A DNA stretch of 64,000 nucleotides from an uncultured beta proteobacterium (GCA_903876735.1 CAIRAW010000075.1:62001-126000); one strand, 5' to 3'. Positions 26,351 to 34,676 are shown, counted from the stretch's first letter. The notes: generated by a model from the sequence alone, not told the origin. Numbers and translations are program-made.

Positions 26351-27168
26351 AGTTTTCTGTTTTTCAGCTCAGTCGCAAGGGTGGCCGCGACAACAATGAA
26401 GATCGGATGGGCTATTGCTATACCAGCGGATCGGCCCTGTTTCTGCTGGCTGACGGCATGGGCGGGCACCCGCAGGGCGAAGTGGCAGCCGACCTGGCAC
26501 TGCAGATGATCGCAGCGCTGTTTCAGGACGAGGCCAAGCCGGAACTTCCCGATGTTGGTGCTTTTCTGAGTGCAGCCGTGCTGGCAGCGCATCAACATAT
26601 TCTTCGGCATGCGGTTCTGAACAAGATGGCCGACACGCCCAGAACCACCATTGTGGCGGCGGTCGTGCAGGCCGGAACGGTCAGCTGGATTCATTGTGGC
26701 GACTCCAGGCTCTACATGGTGCGTCAGGGGACGATGCTGGTACGAACGCGCGATCATTCTTTTGCCGAGCGACGCCTCGCCGTGGCCGCCGGCAAGCGCC
26801 TGTCCAAAACATTTAATCGCCATGTGCTGTTCACCTGCCTGGGCTCGCCGATCAAGCCGGTGTTTGAGCTCACCGGTCCGGTGGCATTGCTCAAGGGCGA
26901 CCGTTTGCTGCTGTGTTCAGATGGACTCTGGAACAGCCTGACCGACTCCGACATTGCTCTTCAACTGAGTCAAAAGTCGGTTGGCGAAGCGGTTGCCACC
27001 CTGGTTGAGAACGCTCTCATCAAGGCTGGACCGAAGAGTGACAACGTGACCGCCATTGCCATGGAATGGGAAACCCCGGATGCGGCCAAACCAACTGCCG
27101 GACGCGTCTCGACCGACACGATGAGCGCCGGCTTTTTCGAGTCCACGGTCCATGCCGGTTTGCGCTAA
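26347..27168 (+). CDS. PP2C-family Ser/Thr protein phosphatase
   Basis: Metal-dependent protein phosphatase of 273 residues, the expected partner of the upstream kinase. Metal-binding motifs are intact: RDNNEDRMGY (about 14-23), ADGMGGHPQGE (about 37-47), GDSRLYMV, CSDGLWNSLTD (about 195) and KSDNVTAIAME near the C-terminus. The start at 26347 overlaps the kinase stop as ATGA. The open frame extends upstream inside the kinase gene but is out of frame with it and not protein-like. No transmembrane segment is seen. The pair probably sets reversible phosphorylation of cytosolic targets; targets are not evident. Confidence 0.93.
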   Translation: MKFSVFQLSRKGGRDNNEDRMGYCYTSGSALFLLADGMGGHPQGEVAADLALQMIAALFQDEAKPELPDVGAFLSAAVLAAHQHILRHAVLNKMADTPRTTIVAAVVQAGTVSWIHCGDSRLYMVRQGTMLVRTRDHSFAERRLAVAAGKRLSKTFNRHVLFTCLGSPIKPVFELTGPVALLKGDRLLLCSDGLWNSLTDSDIALQLSQKSVGEAVATLVENALIKAGPKSDNVTAIAMEWETPDAAKPTAGRVSTDTMSAGFFESTVHAGLR

Positions 27169-27191
27169 CTTGATCGATAACCAAGGTTTTT

Positions 27192-27920
27192 ATGACTGAA
27201 TATTCCAGGAGCGGCGCACGTGCCGCAAACCAACTGCGACCAGTGCGCATCACGCGCGCCTACACCATTCATGCCGAAGGCTCGGTGCTGATTGAGTTTG
27301 GGGCTACCAAGGTCTTGTGCACGGCGTCGGTCGAAGAAAAAGTGCCGCCGCACAAGCGCGGTAGCGGCGAGGGCTGGGTCACGGCCGAATACGGCATGCT
27401 GCCGCGCGCAACGCATACCCGCAGCGACCGTGAAGCCGCGCGTGGCAAGCAAAGCGGGCGCACGCAGGAAATTCAACGTCTGATCGGTCGCTCCATGCGC
27501 GCCGTTTTTGATCTGAGCCTGCTTGGCGAGCGCACGATTCATCTCGACTGTGACGTATTGCAGGCCGATGGCGGCACCCGCACAGCCGCCATCACCGGTG
27601 CTTTTGTCGCGGCGCAGGATGCGGTGTCCAAACTGATGGCCCAGGGCAAATTGCAGCAGACCCCGATTCGCGACCATATCGCCGCGATTTCGGTCGGCAT
27701 CGTGCAGGGCACGCCCCTGCTCGATCTCGAGTACATCGAAGACTCGGCTTGCGACACCGACATGAACGTGGTGATGACTGGCGCCGGGCATTTCGTCGAA
27801 GTGCAGGGCACGGCCGAGGGTGCGGCCTTCTCGCGTCGCGAAATGGATGCGCTGCTGGCGCTGGCCGAAAAAGGAATCAGCGATCTGGTGCAACTGCAGA
27901 AGCAGGCCTTGAACCCATGA
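27192..27920 (+). CDS. rph: Ribonuclease PH
   Basis: Phosphate-dependent 3'-5' exonuclease that finishes tRNA 3' ends. The 242-residue protein shows the family sequence throughout: [40 protein letters not shown] (phosphate-binding Arg/Ser region, about 75-95), [20 protein letters not shown] and [19 protein letters not shown]. Length is standard and no frameshift of the E. coli K-12 type is seen. It starts 23 bases after the phosphatase gene and is followed by a REP-like element and then rdgB. Confidence 0.96.
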   Translation: MTEYSRSGARAANQLRPVRITRAYTIHAEGSVLIEFGATKVLCTASVEEKVPPHKRGSGEGWVTAEYGMLPRATHTRSDREAARGKQSGRTQEIQRLIGRSMRAVFDLSLLGERTIHLDCDVLQADGGTRTAAITGAFVAAQDAVSKLMAQGKLQQTPIRDHIAAISVGIVQGTPLLDLEYIEDSACDTDMNVVMTGAGHFVEVQGTAEGAAFSRREMDALLALAEKGISDLVQLQKQALNP

Positions 27921-27930
27921 ACGCGGAAAT

Positions 27931-28057
27931 GTCATTGCGGGCTCCGACCCGCAATTCATGGCAGGCGTGGCACGGGATGCCCCTGGTTGTCATACCGGAC
28001 TTGATCCGGTATCCATCGCCAGAAACAGCCTGGATTGCGGATCAAGTCCGCAATGAC
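27931..28057. repeat. REP-like composite palindromic element, copy A (three hairpins)
   Basis: Three related palindromes in the rph-rdgB gap. ATTGCGGG/CCCGCAAT lies at 27934-27955, ATACCGG/CCGGTAT at 27992-28012 and ATTGCGG/CCGCAAT at 28034-28054. The second is flanked by GTC and CCA, and the third is the same unit inverted (starting TGG and ending GAC). The shared core ACTTGATCCGG, or its complement, links it to copies near 32.6 and 49.5 kb. Confidence 0.8.
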
Positions 28058-28074
28058 GCCTGTATTTATTGTTG

Positions 28075-28086
28075 TTGTGATCACAA
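28075..28086. promoter_or_regulatory. 12-bp palindrome just upstream of rdgB
   Basis: TTGTGATCACAA is a perfect palindrome ending 9 bases before the rdgB ATG. It resembles the half-sites of CRP/FNR-type operators but without their central spacer. It may be a binding site or chance. The position also overlaps where a ribosome-binding site would be, and none is obvious there. Confidence 0.3.
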
Positions 28087-28095
28087 GACAAGCCC

Positions 28096-28704
28096 ATGAA
28101 AATCGTTCTGGCCTCGAATAACCCCGGCAAACTGACCGAACTGCGCGCCATGCTGGCGCCGCTGGGGCTGGAACTGATCGCGCAGGGCGAGCTTGGCATT
28201 CCGGAAGCGGCCGAGCCGTTCCACACCTTTGTCGAAAATGCGCTCGCCAAAGCGCGCCATGCGGCCCAGCACAGTGGCCTGCCGGCGCTGGCCGACGACG
28301 CTGGCCTGTGTGTTGACGCCTTTGGTGGTCTGCCCGGTGTCGATACCGCATATTACGCGACCCAGTTTGGTTATGCCAAGAGCGACGCCAACAATGTGCG
28401 CGCGCTGCTTGAGCAAATGCAGGGTTTGCCGAACCGGCGCGCGGCCATGGTCAGCACGCTGGTGGCGGTGCGCTCGGCACAAGACCCCGAGCCTCTGATC
28501 GCGGTTGGTCGCGTCAGCGGCGAGATCGCGCTCGAGCCGCTTGGCAGCAACGGTTTCGGCTTCGATCCCGTGATGTTTCTGCCCGAGTTTGGCAAGACCT
28601 TTGCGCAGTTGCCGGTGGAAGTCAAGAATGCCAACAGCCATCGCGGTCGCGCCGTGCGGGCCATGGCTGAATTGATGCGCGAGCGCTGGCTTGGCGCAGC
28701 ATGA
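28096..28704 (+). CDS. rdgB: XTP/dITP diphosphatase (RdgB/HAM1 family)
   Basis: House-cleaning pyrophosphatase that removes deaminated purine nucleotides (XTP, dITP). The 202-residue protein starts MKIVLASNNPGKLTELRAML, the SxNxxK nucleotide-binding signature. It contains FVENALAKARHAA, LADDAGLCVDAFGGLPGVDT and GSNGFGFDPVMFLPE with the C-terminal SHRGRA motif. All typical catalytic segments are present. Its stop overlaps the hemW start (ATGA), so the two are coupled. It follows rph across a REP-like element. Confidence 0.95.
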   Translation: MKIVLASNNPGKLTELRAMLAPLGLELIAQGELGIPEAAEPFHTFVENALAKARHAAQHSGLPALADDAGLCVDAFGGLPGVDTAYYATQFGYAKSDANNVRALLEQMQGLPNRRAAMVSTLVAVRSAQDPEPLIAVGRVSGEIALEPLGSNGFGFDPVMFLPEFGKTFAQLPVEVKNANSHRGRAVRAMAELMRERWLGAA

Positions 28705-29933
28705 TCCCGATCAGCACCGAATTGCCCGAGGCGGCCACGCTGCACGATGTGCAGCACTACTTGAGACCCGGTACGCTGCAACTGGCGGCGCTGCCTCCGC
28801 TTTCGCTCTACATTCATCTGCCCTGGTGCCTCAAGAAGTGCCCGTACTGTGATTTCAACTCGCATGAGATGCGCGCTGCTGATTTGCCGGAGCAGCATTA
28901 CATCGATGCCCTGATGGCGGATCTGGAGGCGTCGCTGCCGCTGATCTGGGGTCGCACCGTGCACAGCATCTTCATCGGTGGCGGCACGCCCAGCCTGTTC
29001 TCGCCGGAGGCGGTGGACCGCTTGCTGGGCGGTGTGCGGGCACGCCTGCGTCTGGAGGCCGATTGCGAGATCACGCTGGAGGCCAATCCGGGAACTTTCG
29101 AGAAATACCGCTTTCGTGCCTTTCGGGCGGCCGGCGTTACGCGCCTGTCGGTCGGCGTGCAGAGTTTCAATGATGACTTCCTGCAGGCGCTGGGCCGCGT
29201 GCATGACCGCGCGCAGGCTATCGCTGCGGTGGAGGAGGCGGCGCAGGCCTTCGATACCTTCAACCTCGACATCATGTACGCGCTGCCGGGTCAGACCTTG
29301 GACCTGCTGCGCACCGACATGGCTACCGCGTTGGCGCTGGCGCCGCCGCACATCTCGGTCTACCACCTGACGCTCGAGCCCAATACTTTTTTTGCGCGCC
29401 ATCCCCCGGCGCTGCCGGACGAAGACACGGCCTATGACATGCTGGACCTGATCACCGACATGACCGGTGCCGCAGGCTTGCAGCGCTACGAAGTCTCGGC
29501 TTATGCGGCGGCGGGCCACCGCTGTTTTCACAACCTCAATTACTGGCAGTTCGGTGACTATCTCGGCATAGGCGCCGGGGCCCATAGCAAGCTCAGTTTT
29601 GCGCACCGGGTGGTGCGCCAGGTGCGCTTTCGCGAGCCGCGCCTGTACATGGAAAAAGCCCTGGCCGGAAACTGTCTGGCGCAAGAGGGCGAAGTCAGCC
29701 GCGCCGACCTGGCGTTCGAGTTCATGCTCAATGCCCTGCGTCTGAAGGACGGGTTTGCGCTGCTGCGTTTTAGTGAGCGCACCGGTCTGCCGATCACGGC
29801 GATTCAGAAAGCCTTGGAACTCGCCGAGGGCAAGGGTTTGCTGCAGCGCGATCTGGACCGGGTCCAGCCGACCGTGCGGGGTTTCGATTTTCTGAGCGAC
29901 CTGCAAAGCCTGTTCTTGCCGCCATCGGCCTGA
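28701..29933 (+). CDS. hemW: Radical SAM heme chaperone HemW
   Basis: Radical SAM protein of 410 residues that inserts heme into respiratory enzymes; formerly annotated as an oxygen-independent coproporphyrinogen oxidase-like protein. The Fe-S cluster motif is C43-x3-C47-x2-C50 in CLKKCPYCDFNSH. SAM-binding glycines follow in FIGGGTPSLF (about 92-101), and the C-terminal HemW domain is present (GIGAGAHSK, about 293). True HemN has an extra N-terminal region and different spacing, so HemW is preferred. Overlap with rdgB is 4 bases. Confidence 0.93.
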   Translation: MIPISTELPEAATLHDVQHYLRPGTLQLAALPPLSLYIHLPWCLKKCPYCDFNSHEMRAADLPEQHYIDALMADLEASLPLIWGRTVHSIFIGGGTPSLFSPEAVDRLLGGVRARLRLEADCEITLEANPGTFEKYRFRAFRAAGVTRLSVGVQSFNDDFLQALGRVHDRAQAIAAVEEAAQAFDTFNLDIMYALPGQTLDLLRTDMATALALAPPHISVYHLTLEPNTFFARHPPALPDEDTAYDMLDLITDMTGAAGLQRYEVSAYAAAGHRCFHNLNYWQFGDYLGIGAGAHSKLSFAHRVVRQVRFREPRLYMEKALAGNCLAQEGEVSRADLAFEFMLNALRLKDGFALLRFSERTGLPITAIQKALELAEGKGLLQRDLDRVQPTVRGFDFLSDLQSLFLPPSA

Positions 29934-29945
29934 GCAGAGTCGGCT

Positions 29946-30464
29946 TCAGGCTGGCTTGGCCGCGCGCCGGCGTGATTCCAGATGCCGGCGGCAACTGGCA
30001 TTGATGACGCGCAACTCGGCCAGCGTGGCGTCGATCTGGGCGCGCTTTTGCTCCAGGTCGGCAATCTCGGTATCGGTGCGATCAATCACGTAGCGCAACT
30101 GTTCGGCCCGGCCTTCGCCGTGATCGCCATAGAGGTCGAGGTAGCGTTTGATTTCGGACAGTGGTGAGCCGATGTCCTTGGCCCGCAGAATCAGGGCCAG
30201 ACGGGCGCGGTCGCGCCGCGTGTAGACGCGCGCACCGTTGACCCGTCGCGGCGCCAGCAGGCCCTTGTCTTCGTAGAAGCGCAGGGCGCGCAAGCTGATG
30301 CCGAACTCCTTGCACAGTTCGGTAATGCCAAACAATTCCGTTGTGCCCAGATCCTTGTGCGCATCGACCACGGCCTGCGCCTCGCTGGTGCTGGTGGCAC
30401 TGGCAGACATGCCGGCCTTGCGCCGCGGCACGCGCGCTTGGGCGGTCGAGGTGCTGGTCGCCAT
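29946..30464 (-). CDS. MerR-family transcriptional regulator (LiuR-like)
   Basis: DNA-binding regulator of 172 residues. After a Ser/Thr/Ala-rich N-terminal stretch, the MerR winged helix lies at about 44-115: FGITELCKEFGISLRALRFY, EDKGLLAPRRVNGARVYTRR. A dimerising coiled-coil follows (about 120-160). There is no cysteine pair for metal sensing. Its gene is 23 bases downstream of the SCP2 gene on the same strand and faces away from the carboxylase operon. In proteobacteria LiuR-type MerR proteins control leucine/isovalerate and acyclic-terpene catabolism, so regulation of that operon through the palindrome at 30893 is the natural inference. Confidence 0.88.
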   Translation of the reverse strand: MATSTSTAQARVPRRKAGMSASATSTSEAQAVVDAHKDLGTTELFGITELCKEFGISLRALRFYEDKGLLAPRRVNGARVYTRRDRARLALILRAKDIGSPLSEIKRYLDLYGDHGEGRAEQLRYVIDRTDTEIADLEQKRAQIDATLAELRVINASCRRHLESRRRAAKPA

Positions 30465-30487
30465 GTTGGCCGGGCCCTTGGCAGAAA

Positions 30488-30784
30488 TCAGATGACGCGC
30501 TGCAGACGCATGGCAACGCTCATGTCACCCGTGACCTTGAGCTTGCCCATCATGAAGCCGGTGGCGGGTTCCAGATCGCCGGTGATCATGGCATTGAGAT
30601 TCTCCAGCGTGATGCCCACGGTGCAATCGGCGTCGCCGTTACTGTTGCTCACCGAGTTCGGTGTCGACTTGCCGTCGATGTAGACGGTGCCGTCGGCGCC
30701 GCAGTCAAACTTGAGGGTGGCATTCAGGCCGCTGTCACTGCCGACTTTGGTGCGGATGGCTTCGGTGCAGGCTTCGAGGTTCAT
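30488..30784 (-). CDS. SCP2 sterol-binding domain protein
   Basis: A 98-residue protein made of a single SCP2-like lipid-binding domain (LKFDCGADGTVYIDGK, DCTVGITLENLNAMITGDLE, FMMGKLKVTGDM). The ATG at 30784 has AAGGA upstream; the frame is open farther back but those codons cross the promoter. SCP2 proteins carry hydrophobic acyl chains or acyl-CoA. Co-transcription with the MerR regulator and divergence from the acyl-CoA carboxylase operon fit a role in handling long or branched acyl-CoA intermediates. Confidence 0.9.
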   Translation of the reverse strand: MNLEACTEAIRTKVGSDSGLNATLKFDCGADGTVYIDGKSTPNSVSNSNGDADCTVGITLENLNAMITGDLEPATGFMMGKLKVTGDMSVAMRLQRVI

Positions 30785-30892
30785 GAGGGTCCTTGAAAAA
30801 ATGGGTGTGCATTGGCGGAAAACTGCCGCGCTGGCATCGTAGCAGCGTTGCATGCCGCGCAGTATAGGGGAAATACCTAAACGAAATTTAGT

Positions 30893-30906
30893 TGACGTTA
30901 ACGTCA
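30893..30906. promoter_or_regulatory. LiuR-type operator candidate
   Basis: TGACGTTAACGTCA is a perfect 14-bp palindrome between the SCP2-merR genes and the carboxylase operon, 40 bases before the operon's first ATG. It closely resembles the reconstructed binding motif reported for LiuR-type MerR regulators in beta- and gammaproteobacteria. The palindrome is seen directly; the regulator match is inference from recalled motif and context. Confidence 0.65.
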
Positions 30907-30946
30907 CCATCCGGTTTAATCCGGAGCAATTACAGGATCACAGCCC

Positions 30947-32557
30947 ATGCCAGTTCTGCGTTCAAAGATCAAGATCAAAACCGATTCGTTTGCCGCCAAC
31001 GCGCAGCGCATGCTTGAACTGCTGTCTGAAGTGCAGCGCCTGGAGCAGATGGTGATTGCCGAATCCGAGTCCAAGCGCGCCAAGTTCGAATCCCGGGGCC
31101 AACTGCTGCCACGTGAGCGCGTGGCGCGCCTGCTGGACCGGGGCTCTGCGTTTCTGGAACTCAGCCGCCTGGCGGGTCTGAACATGCACGATGACGATGG
31201 CAAGAAGACGGTGCTGGGCGGCGGCTCCATCGTCGGCATCGGCGTGGTGGCCGGCAAGCGTTGCCTGATTTCCGCCAGCGACAGCGCGGTCAAGGGCGGC
31301 ACCATAGCGCCCATGGGTCTGCGCAAGGCGCTGCGCGCGCAGGAGATTGCGCGCGAGAACAAATTGCCGCTGATCTATCTGGTTGAAAGTGGCGGCGCGA
31401 ATCTGATGTACCAAAGTGAAATCTTCATCGAAGGCGGGCGCAGCTTTGCGAATCAGGCGCGCATGTCGGCCGCCGGTTTGCCGCAGATCGCCGTCGTCCA
31501 CGGTTCGTCGACCGCAGGTGGTGCCTACCTGCCGGGCCTGTCTGACTACGTGATCCTGGTGCGCGGTCGCTCCAACATCTTTCTGGCCGGCCCGCCGCTG
31601 GTCAAAGCGGCCATTGGCGAGGACTGCACCGAAGACGAGATCGGCGGCGCAGAAACCCACGCCCAGGTGACCGGTCTGGGCGAGTACCTGTGTGAGGACG
31701 ACGCCCATGCCATTGGCATGGCGCGCGAGGTGATGGACAAACTCAACTGGGACCAGACTGCGGCCGCGTCCAGCTTTGCAGAGCCTTTGTTTGACGAGCA
31801 GGAATTGCTGGGTCTGGTGCCGGCAGACGAGCGTCAGCCTTACGATGTGCGCGAGGTCATCGCGCGGCTCGTCGATGGTTCCGACTTTCTGGAATTCAAG
31901 GCCGAGTACGCAGCGGAGACGATGTGTGGGCACGCCCGCATCCAGGGCCGGTTGGTCGGGATTTTGGGCAATAACGGCCCGATCCAGCCCAGCGGTTCCA
32001 CCAAGGCTGGCCAGTTCATCCAGCTCTGCGATCAAAGCGCAACGCCGCTGATTTTTCTGCAAAACACGACCGGCTACATGGTGGGCTCGGTGGCCGAGCG
32101 CAGCGGCGCCATCAAGCATGGCTCCAAGATGATCCAGGCGGTGGCCAATGCGCGCGTGCCCAAGTTCACCATCGTGCTCGGTGGCTCGTATGGCGCTGGC
32201 AACTACGGCATGTGCGGGCGCGGTTTCGATCCGAACTTCATCTTCTCGTGGCCGACCGCGCGCACGGCGGTGATGGGCGGCGCGCAGGCGGCCAAGGTGA
32301 TGGACATCCTGAACCGCGCCAAGATCGAACGCAGCGGCATGGCTGCCAACGAGGACGCCCTCAAAGCCATGTCAGACGGCCTGCGCCTGCGCCTGGACAA
32401 GGAGTCGGCAGCACTGTTTGGCACGGCACGCTTGTGGGACGACGGCATCATCGACCCGCGCGACACGCGCCGCCTGCTTGGCCTGTGCCTGGCCATAGCC
32501 GAGGAAGCGCGGCAGCGCAAGCTCAACGCCAATACCTTTGGCGTGGCGCGGATGTAG
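30947..32557 (+). CDS. Acyl-CoA carboxylase carboxyltransferase (beta) subunit, geranyl-CoA (AtuC)-like
   Basis: Biotin-dependent carboxyltransferase of 536 residues with paired crotonase-like domains (about 30-270 and 280-530). Conserved segments include GGTIAPMGLRKALRAQEIA, VHGSSTAGGAYLPGLSDY and GGSYGAGNYGMCGRGFDPNF. It would transfer CO2 from biotin to a beta-methyl-branched enoyl-CoA. At residues 160-170 it reads FIEGGRSFANQ, where methylcrotonyl-CoA carboxylases have an FGRIFFNQ-like pattern. Gly163 lies where a Phe-to-Gly change is reported to separate methylcrotonyl- from geranyl-CoA carboxylases (alignment by eye). First gene of a five-gene operon; its partner alpha subunit is the fourth. 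Confidence 0.9.
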   Translation: MPVLRSKIKIKTDSFAANAQRMLELLSEVQRLEQMVIAESESKRAKFESRGQLLPRERVARLLDRGSAFLELSRLAGLNMHDDDGKKTVLGGGSIVGIGVVAGKRCLISASDSAVKGGTIAPMGLRKALRAQEIARENKLPLIYLVESGGANLMYQSEIFIEGGRSFANQARMSAAGLPQIAVVHGSSTAGGAYLPGLSDYVILVRGRSNIFLAGPPLVKAAIGEDCTEDEIGGAETHAQVTGLGEYLCEDDAHAIGMAREVMDKLNWDQTAAASSFAEPLFDEQELLGLVPADERQPYDVREVIARLVDGSDFLEFKAEYAAETMCGHARIQGRLVGILGNNGPIQPSGSTKAGQFIQLCDQSATPLIFLQNTTGYMVGSVAERSGAIKHGSKMIQAVANARVPKFTIVLGGSYGAGNYGMCGRGFDPNFIFSWPTARTAVMGGAQAAKVMDILNRAKIERSGMAANEDALKAMSDGLRLRLDKESAALFGTARLWDDGIIDPRDTRRLLGLCLAIAEEARQRKLNANTFGVARM

Positions 32558-32583
32558 ATGCAATGGAATACGGACCCTGATTT

Positions 32584-32652
32584 GTCATTGCGGGCCCCGA
32601 CCCGCAATCCATGCGACAGAAGGCATGGATGCCGGATCAAGTCCGGCATGAC
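32584..32652. repeat. REP-like palindromic element, copy B (two facing units)
   Basis: Two hairpins of the same family as copy A sit head to head between the carboxyltransferase and acyl-CoA dehydrogenase genes. ATTGCGGG/CCCGCAAT lies at 32587-32608 and ATGCCGG/CCGGCAT at 32629-32649, bounded by GTCAT and ATGAC. The element is inside an operon and could stabilise or divide its transcript. Confidence 0.8.
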
Positions 32653-32706
32653 AAGGAAGATGGATTGCGTTTGCCATCCAATTTTGAATTCACCTGAAAG
32701 GCTGCT

Positions 32707-33858
32707 ATGAAATTCACCCCGGAACACGAACAGATCGCCGACACCGTGCGCAAGTTTGTTGCCAAGGAAATCAACCCCTTTGTTGCCGAGTGGGAGGCGG
32801 CCGGGATCTTTCCGGCGCATGCCTTGTTCAAGAAGTTGGGCGACCTCGGGCTGCTGGGCATCAAGTACCCGGTGGAGTACGGCGGCATGGGGCTGGACTT
32901 CAGCTACTCGATGGTGATGGCCGAGGCGCTGGGCGAGTGCAACGGCGGCGGCGTGCCGATGGCCATCGGCGTGCACACCGATATGTGCACGCCAGCGCTG
33001 GCGCGCTTTGGCTCGGACGAACTCAAGCGCGAGTTTCTGGCGCCCAGCATTGCCGGCGACGTGGTTGGCTGCATCGGCGTCAGCGAGGTCGGTGGCGGCT
33101 CCGACGTGGCCGCAGTCAAGACCACGGCGCGCAAGGATGGTGGCGACTACCTCATCAACGGCTCCAAGATGTGGATCACCAACGGCATGCAGGCAGACTG
33201 GTGCTGTCTGCTGGCCAACACATCGGAGGGACCGGTGCACAAGAACAAGTCGCTGATCATCGTGCCAATGGACGCCGCCGGCATCACGCGCCAGAAGATC
33301 GACAAGATCGGCATGCATTCGTCGGACACGGCGCAACTGTTTTTTGACAACGTGCGCGTGCCACAGCGCAACCTGATCGGGCAGGAGGGCATCGGCTTCA
33401 TGCTGCAGATGCTGCAGTTCCAGGAGGAACGGCTCTACGGTGCCGCTGGCACGCTGCGTTCGCTCGATCGGCAGATTGACCAGACCATTGCGTACACGCG
33501 CCAGCGAAAGACTTTTGGCAAGCCGATTCTGGACAACCAGGTGGTTCATTTCAGGATGGCCGAATTGCGCACCGAAGTCGAAGCGCTGCGCGCCTTGACC
33601 TACCGCGCAGTCGAGTCCTACATCTCGGGCAAGGATGTCACCAAGCTGGCCTCCATGGCAAAACTCAAGGCCGGGCGCCTGAGTCGCGAGGTGGCCGACA
33701 GTTGCCTGCAGTACTGGGGCGGCATGGGCTTTACGGCCGACAACCCGATTTCGCAGGCCTTCCGCGACAGCCGCTTGATCTCGATTGGCGGCGGCGCCGA
33801 CGAAATCATGCTGGGCATCATCTGCAAGCTCGAAGGCACCTTGCCCGGCAAGGCCTGA
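32707..33858 (+). CDS. Acyl-CoA dehydrogenase, citronellyl-CoA (AtuD)-like
   Basis: FAD enzyme of 383 residues that desaturates acyl-CoA at the alpha-beta position, passing electrons to ETF. FAD/substrate motifs include VGCIGVSEVGGGSDVAAVKT and MWITNG (about 120-160), RQRKTFGKPI and QYWGGMGF. The usual C-terminal catalytic glutamate (YEGT) is replaced by IGGGADEI. Instead Glu240/241 in FQEERLYGAAG lies where isovaleryl-type dehydrogenases place the base, which suits a branched or terpenoid substrate. AAGG-type ribosome site precedes the ATG. Second gene of the operon, downstream of a REP-like element. Citronellyl-CoA is the favoured substrate by gene order; isovaleryl-CoA is the alternative. 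Confidence 0.9.
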   Translation: MKFTPEHEQIADTVRKFVAKEINPFVAEWEAAGIFPAHALFKKLGDLGLLGIKYPVEYGGMGLDFSYSMVMAEALGECNGGGVPMAIGVHTDMCTPALARFGSDELKREFLAPSIAGDVVGCIGVSEVGGGSDVAAVKTTARKDGGDYLINGSKMWITNGMQADWCCLLANTSEGPVHKNKSLIIVPMDAAGITRQKIDKIGMHSSDTAQLFFDNVRVPQRNLIGQEGIGFMLQMLQFQEERLYGAAGTLRSLDRQIDQTIAYTRQRKTFGKPILDNQVVHFRMAELRTEVEALRALTYRAVESYISGKDVTKLASMAKLKAGRLSREVADSCLQYWGGMGFTADNPISQAFRDSRLISIGGGADEIMLGIICKLEGTLPGKA

Positions 33859-33863
33859 GGCAC

Positions 33864-34676
33864 ATGGAATTTGAAACCCTACAAGTTGAGCCCACCGGCG
33901 CGGTGCTGCGTGTCACGCTGAACCGTCCCGAGTCGCGCAACGCGATGTCGCTGCGCATGGTGAGCGAGTTGCGCGCGGCATTGCACAGCGCTGAAGCCGG
34001 TGGCGTGCGCGTGCTGGTGCTGCGCGGCGCTGGCGGGCATTTCTGTGCGGGTGCGGACCTGAAAGACATGGCGGCGGCGCGCATGCGCGCCATGCAGGGT
34101 GATGCGTCAGGCGATGCTGCGCCTGATGCGATTGCGCAGGCCAACCAACAGTTTGGCGAACTCTGCGCCGCCTATGCAAATACACCGCTGGCACTGGTGG
34201 CCTTGCTCGAAGGCACAGTGATGGGCGGCGGCTTCGGCCTGGCCTGTGTCGCCGATGTGGCGCTGGCAGCTGAGACGGCGCTGTTCCGTTTGCCCGAGAC
34301 CGCGCTTGGCGTGGTGCCGGCGCAGGTTGCGCCGTTTCTGGTGGAGCGTCTCGGTTACTCGCAAGCCAAGCGGCTCGCTGTGACGGGTGGGCGCATCACG
34401 GCCAGCGAGGCCCTGGCCATCGGCCTGGTCCATGCCGTGCACGCCAGCGACCAGTTTGACGCCGCGCTGACTGCCGTGCTGACCGACATCCTGGCTTGTG
34501 CGCCCGGCGCCATTGCCGCGACCAAGGCACTGATGGTCAAAGCGCGCCTGACGCCGCCCGCCGATCTGGTGCAGGAAGCAGCGCTGGTCTTCTCGCGCGC
34601 CGCGCAAGGACCTGAGGGAATGGAAGGCGCAGTGGCCTTTCTTCAAAAACGCAAACCGAACTGGGCCATGCCATGA
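33864..34676 (+). CDS. Enoyl-CoA hydratase/isomerase, AtuE-like
   Basis: Crotonase-fold enzyme of 270 residues that would hydrate the carboxylated enoyl-CoA. Oxyanion-hole segments are HFCAGADLKDMAAAR (about 57-71) and GTVMGGGFGLACVADVALA (about 114-132), with the LPETALGVVPAQVAPFL segment following. The stretch between the two, ARMRAMQGDASGDAAPDA, is longer than in short-chain hydratases, as in glutaconyl-CoA-type members. The ATG at 33864 comes 5 bases after the dehydrogenase stop. Its stop overlaps the next start (ATGA). Methylglutaconyl-CoA or isohexenylglutaconyl-CoA would be the substrates in liu or atu pathways. Confidence 0.9.
   Translation: MEFETLQVEPTGAVLRVTLNRPESRNAMSLRMVSELRAALHSAEAGGVRVLVLRGAGGHFCAGADLKDMAAARMRAMQGDASGDAAPDAIAQANQQFGELCAAYANTPLALVALLEGTVMGGGFGLACVADVALAAETALFRLPETALGVVPAQVAPFLVERLGYSQAKRLAVTGGRITASEALAIGLVHAVHASDQFDAALTAVLTDILACAPGAIAATKALMVKARLTPPADLVQEAALVFSRAAQGPEGMEGAVAFLQKRKPNWAMP

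Noticed and set aside
27931-28057. Possible CRISPR-like repeats
   Set aside because: Units are palindromic, unevenly spaced and face both ways, and no cas gene is nearby; they fit REP-like elements.
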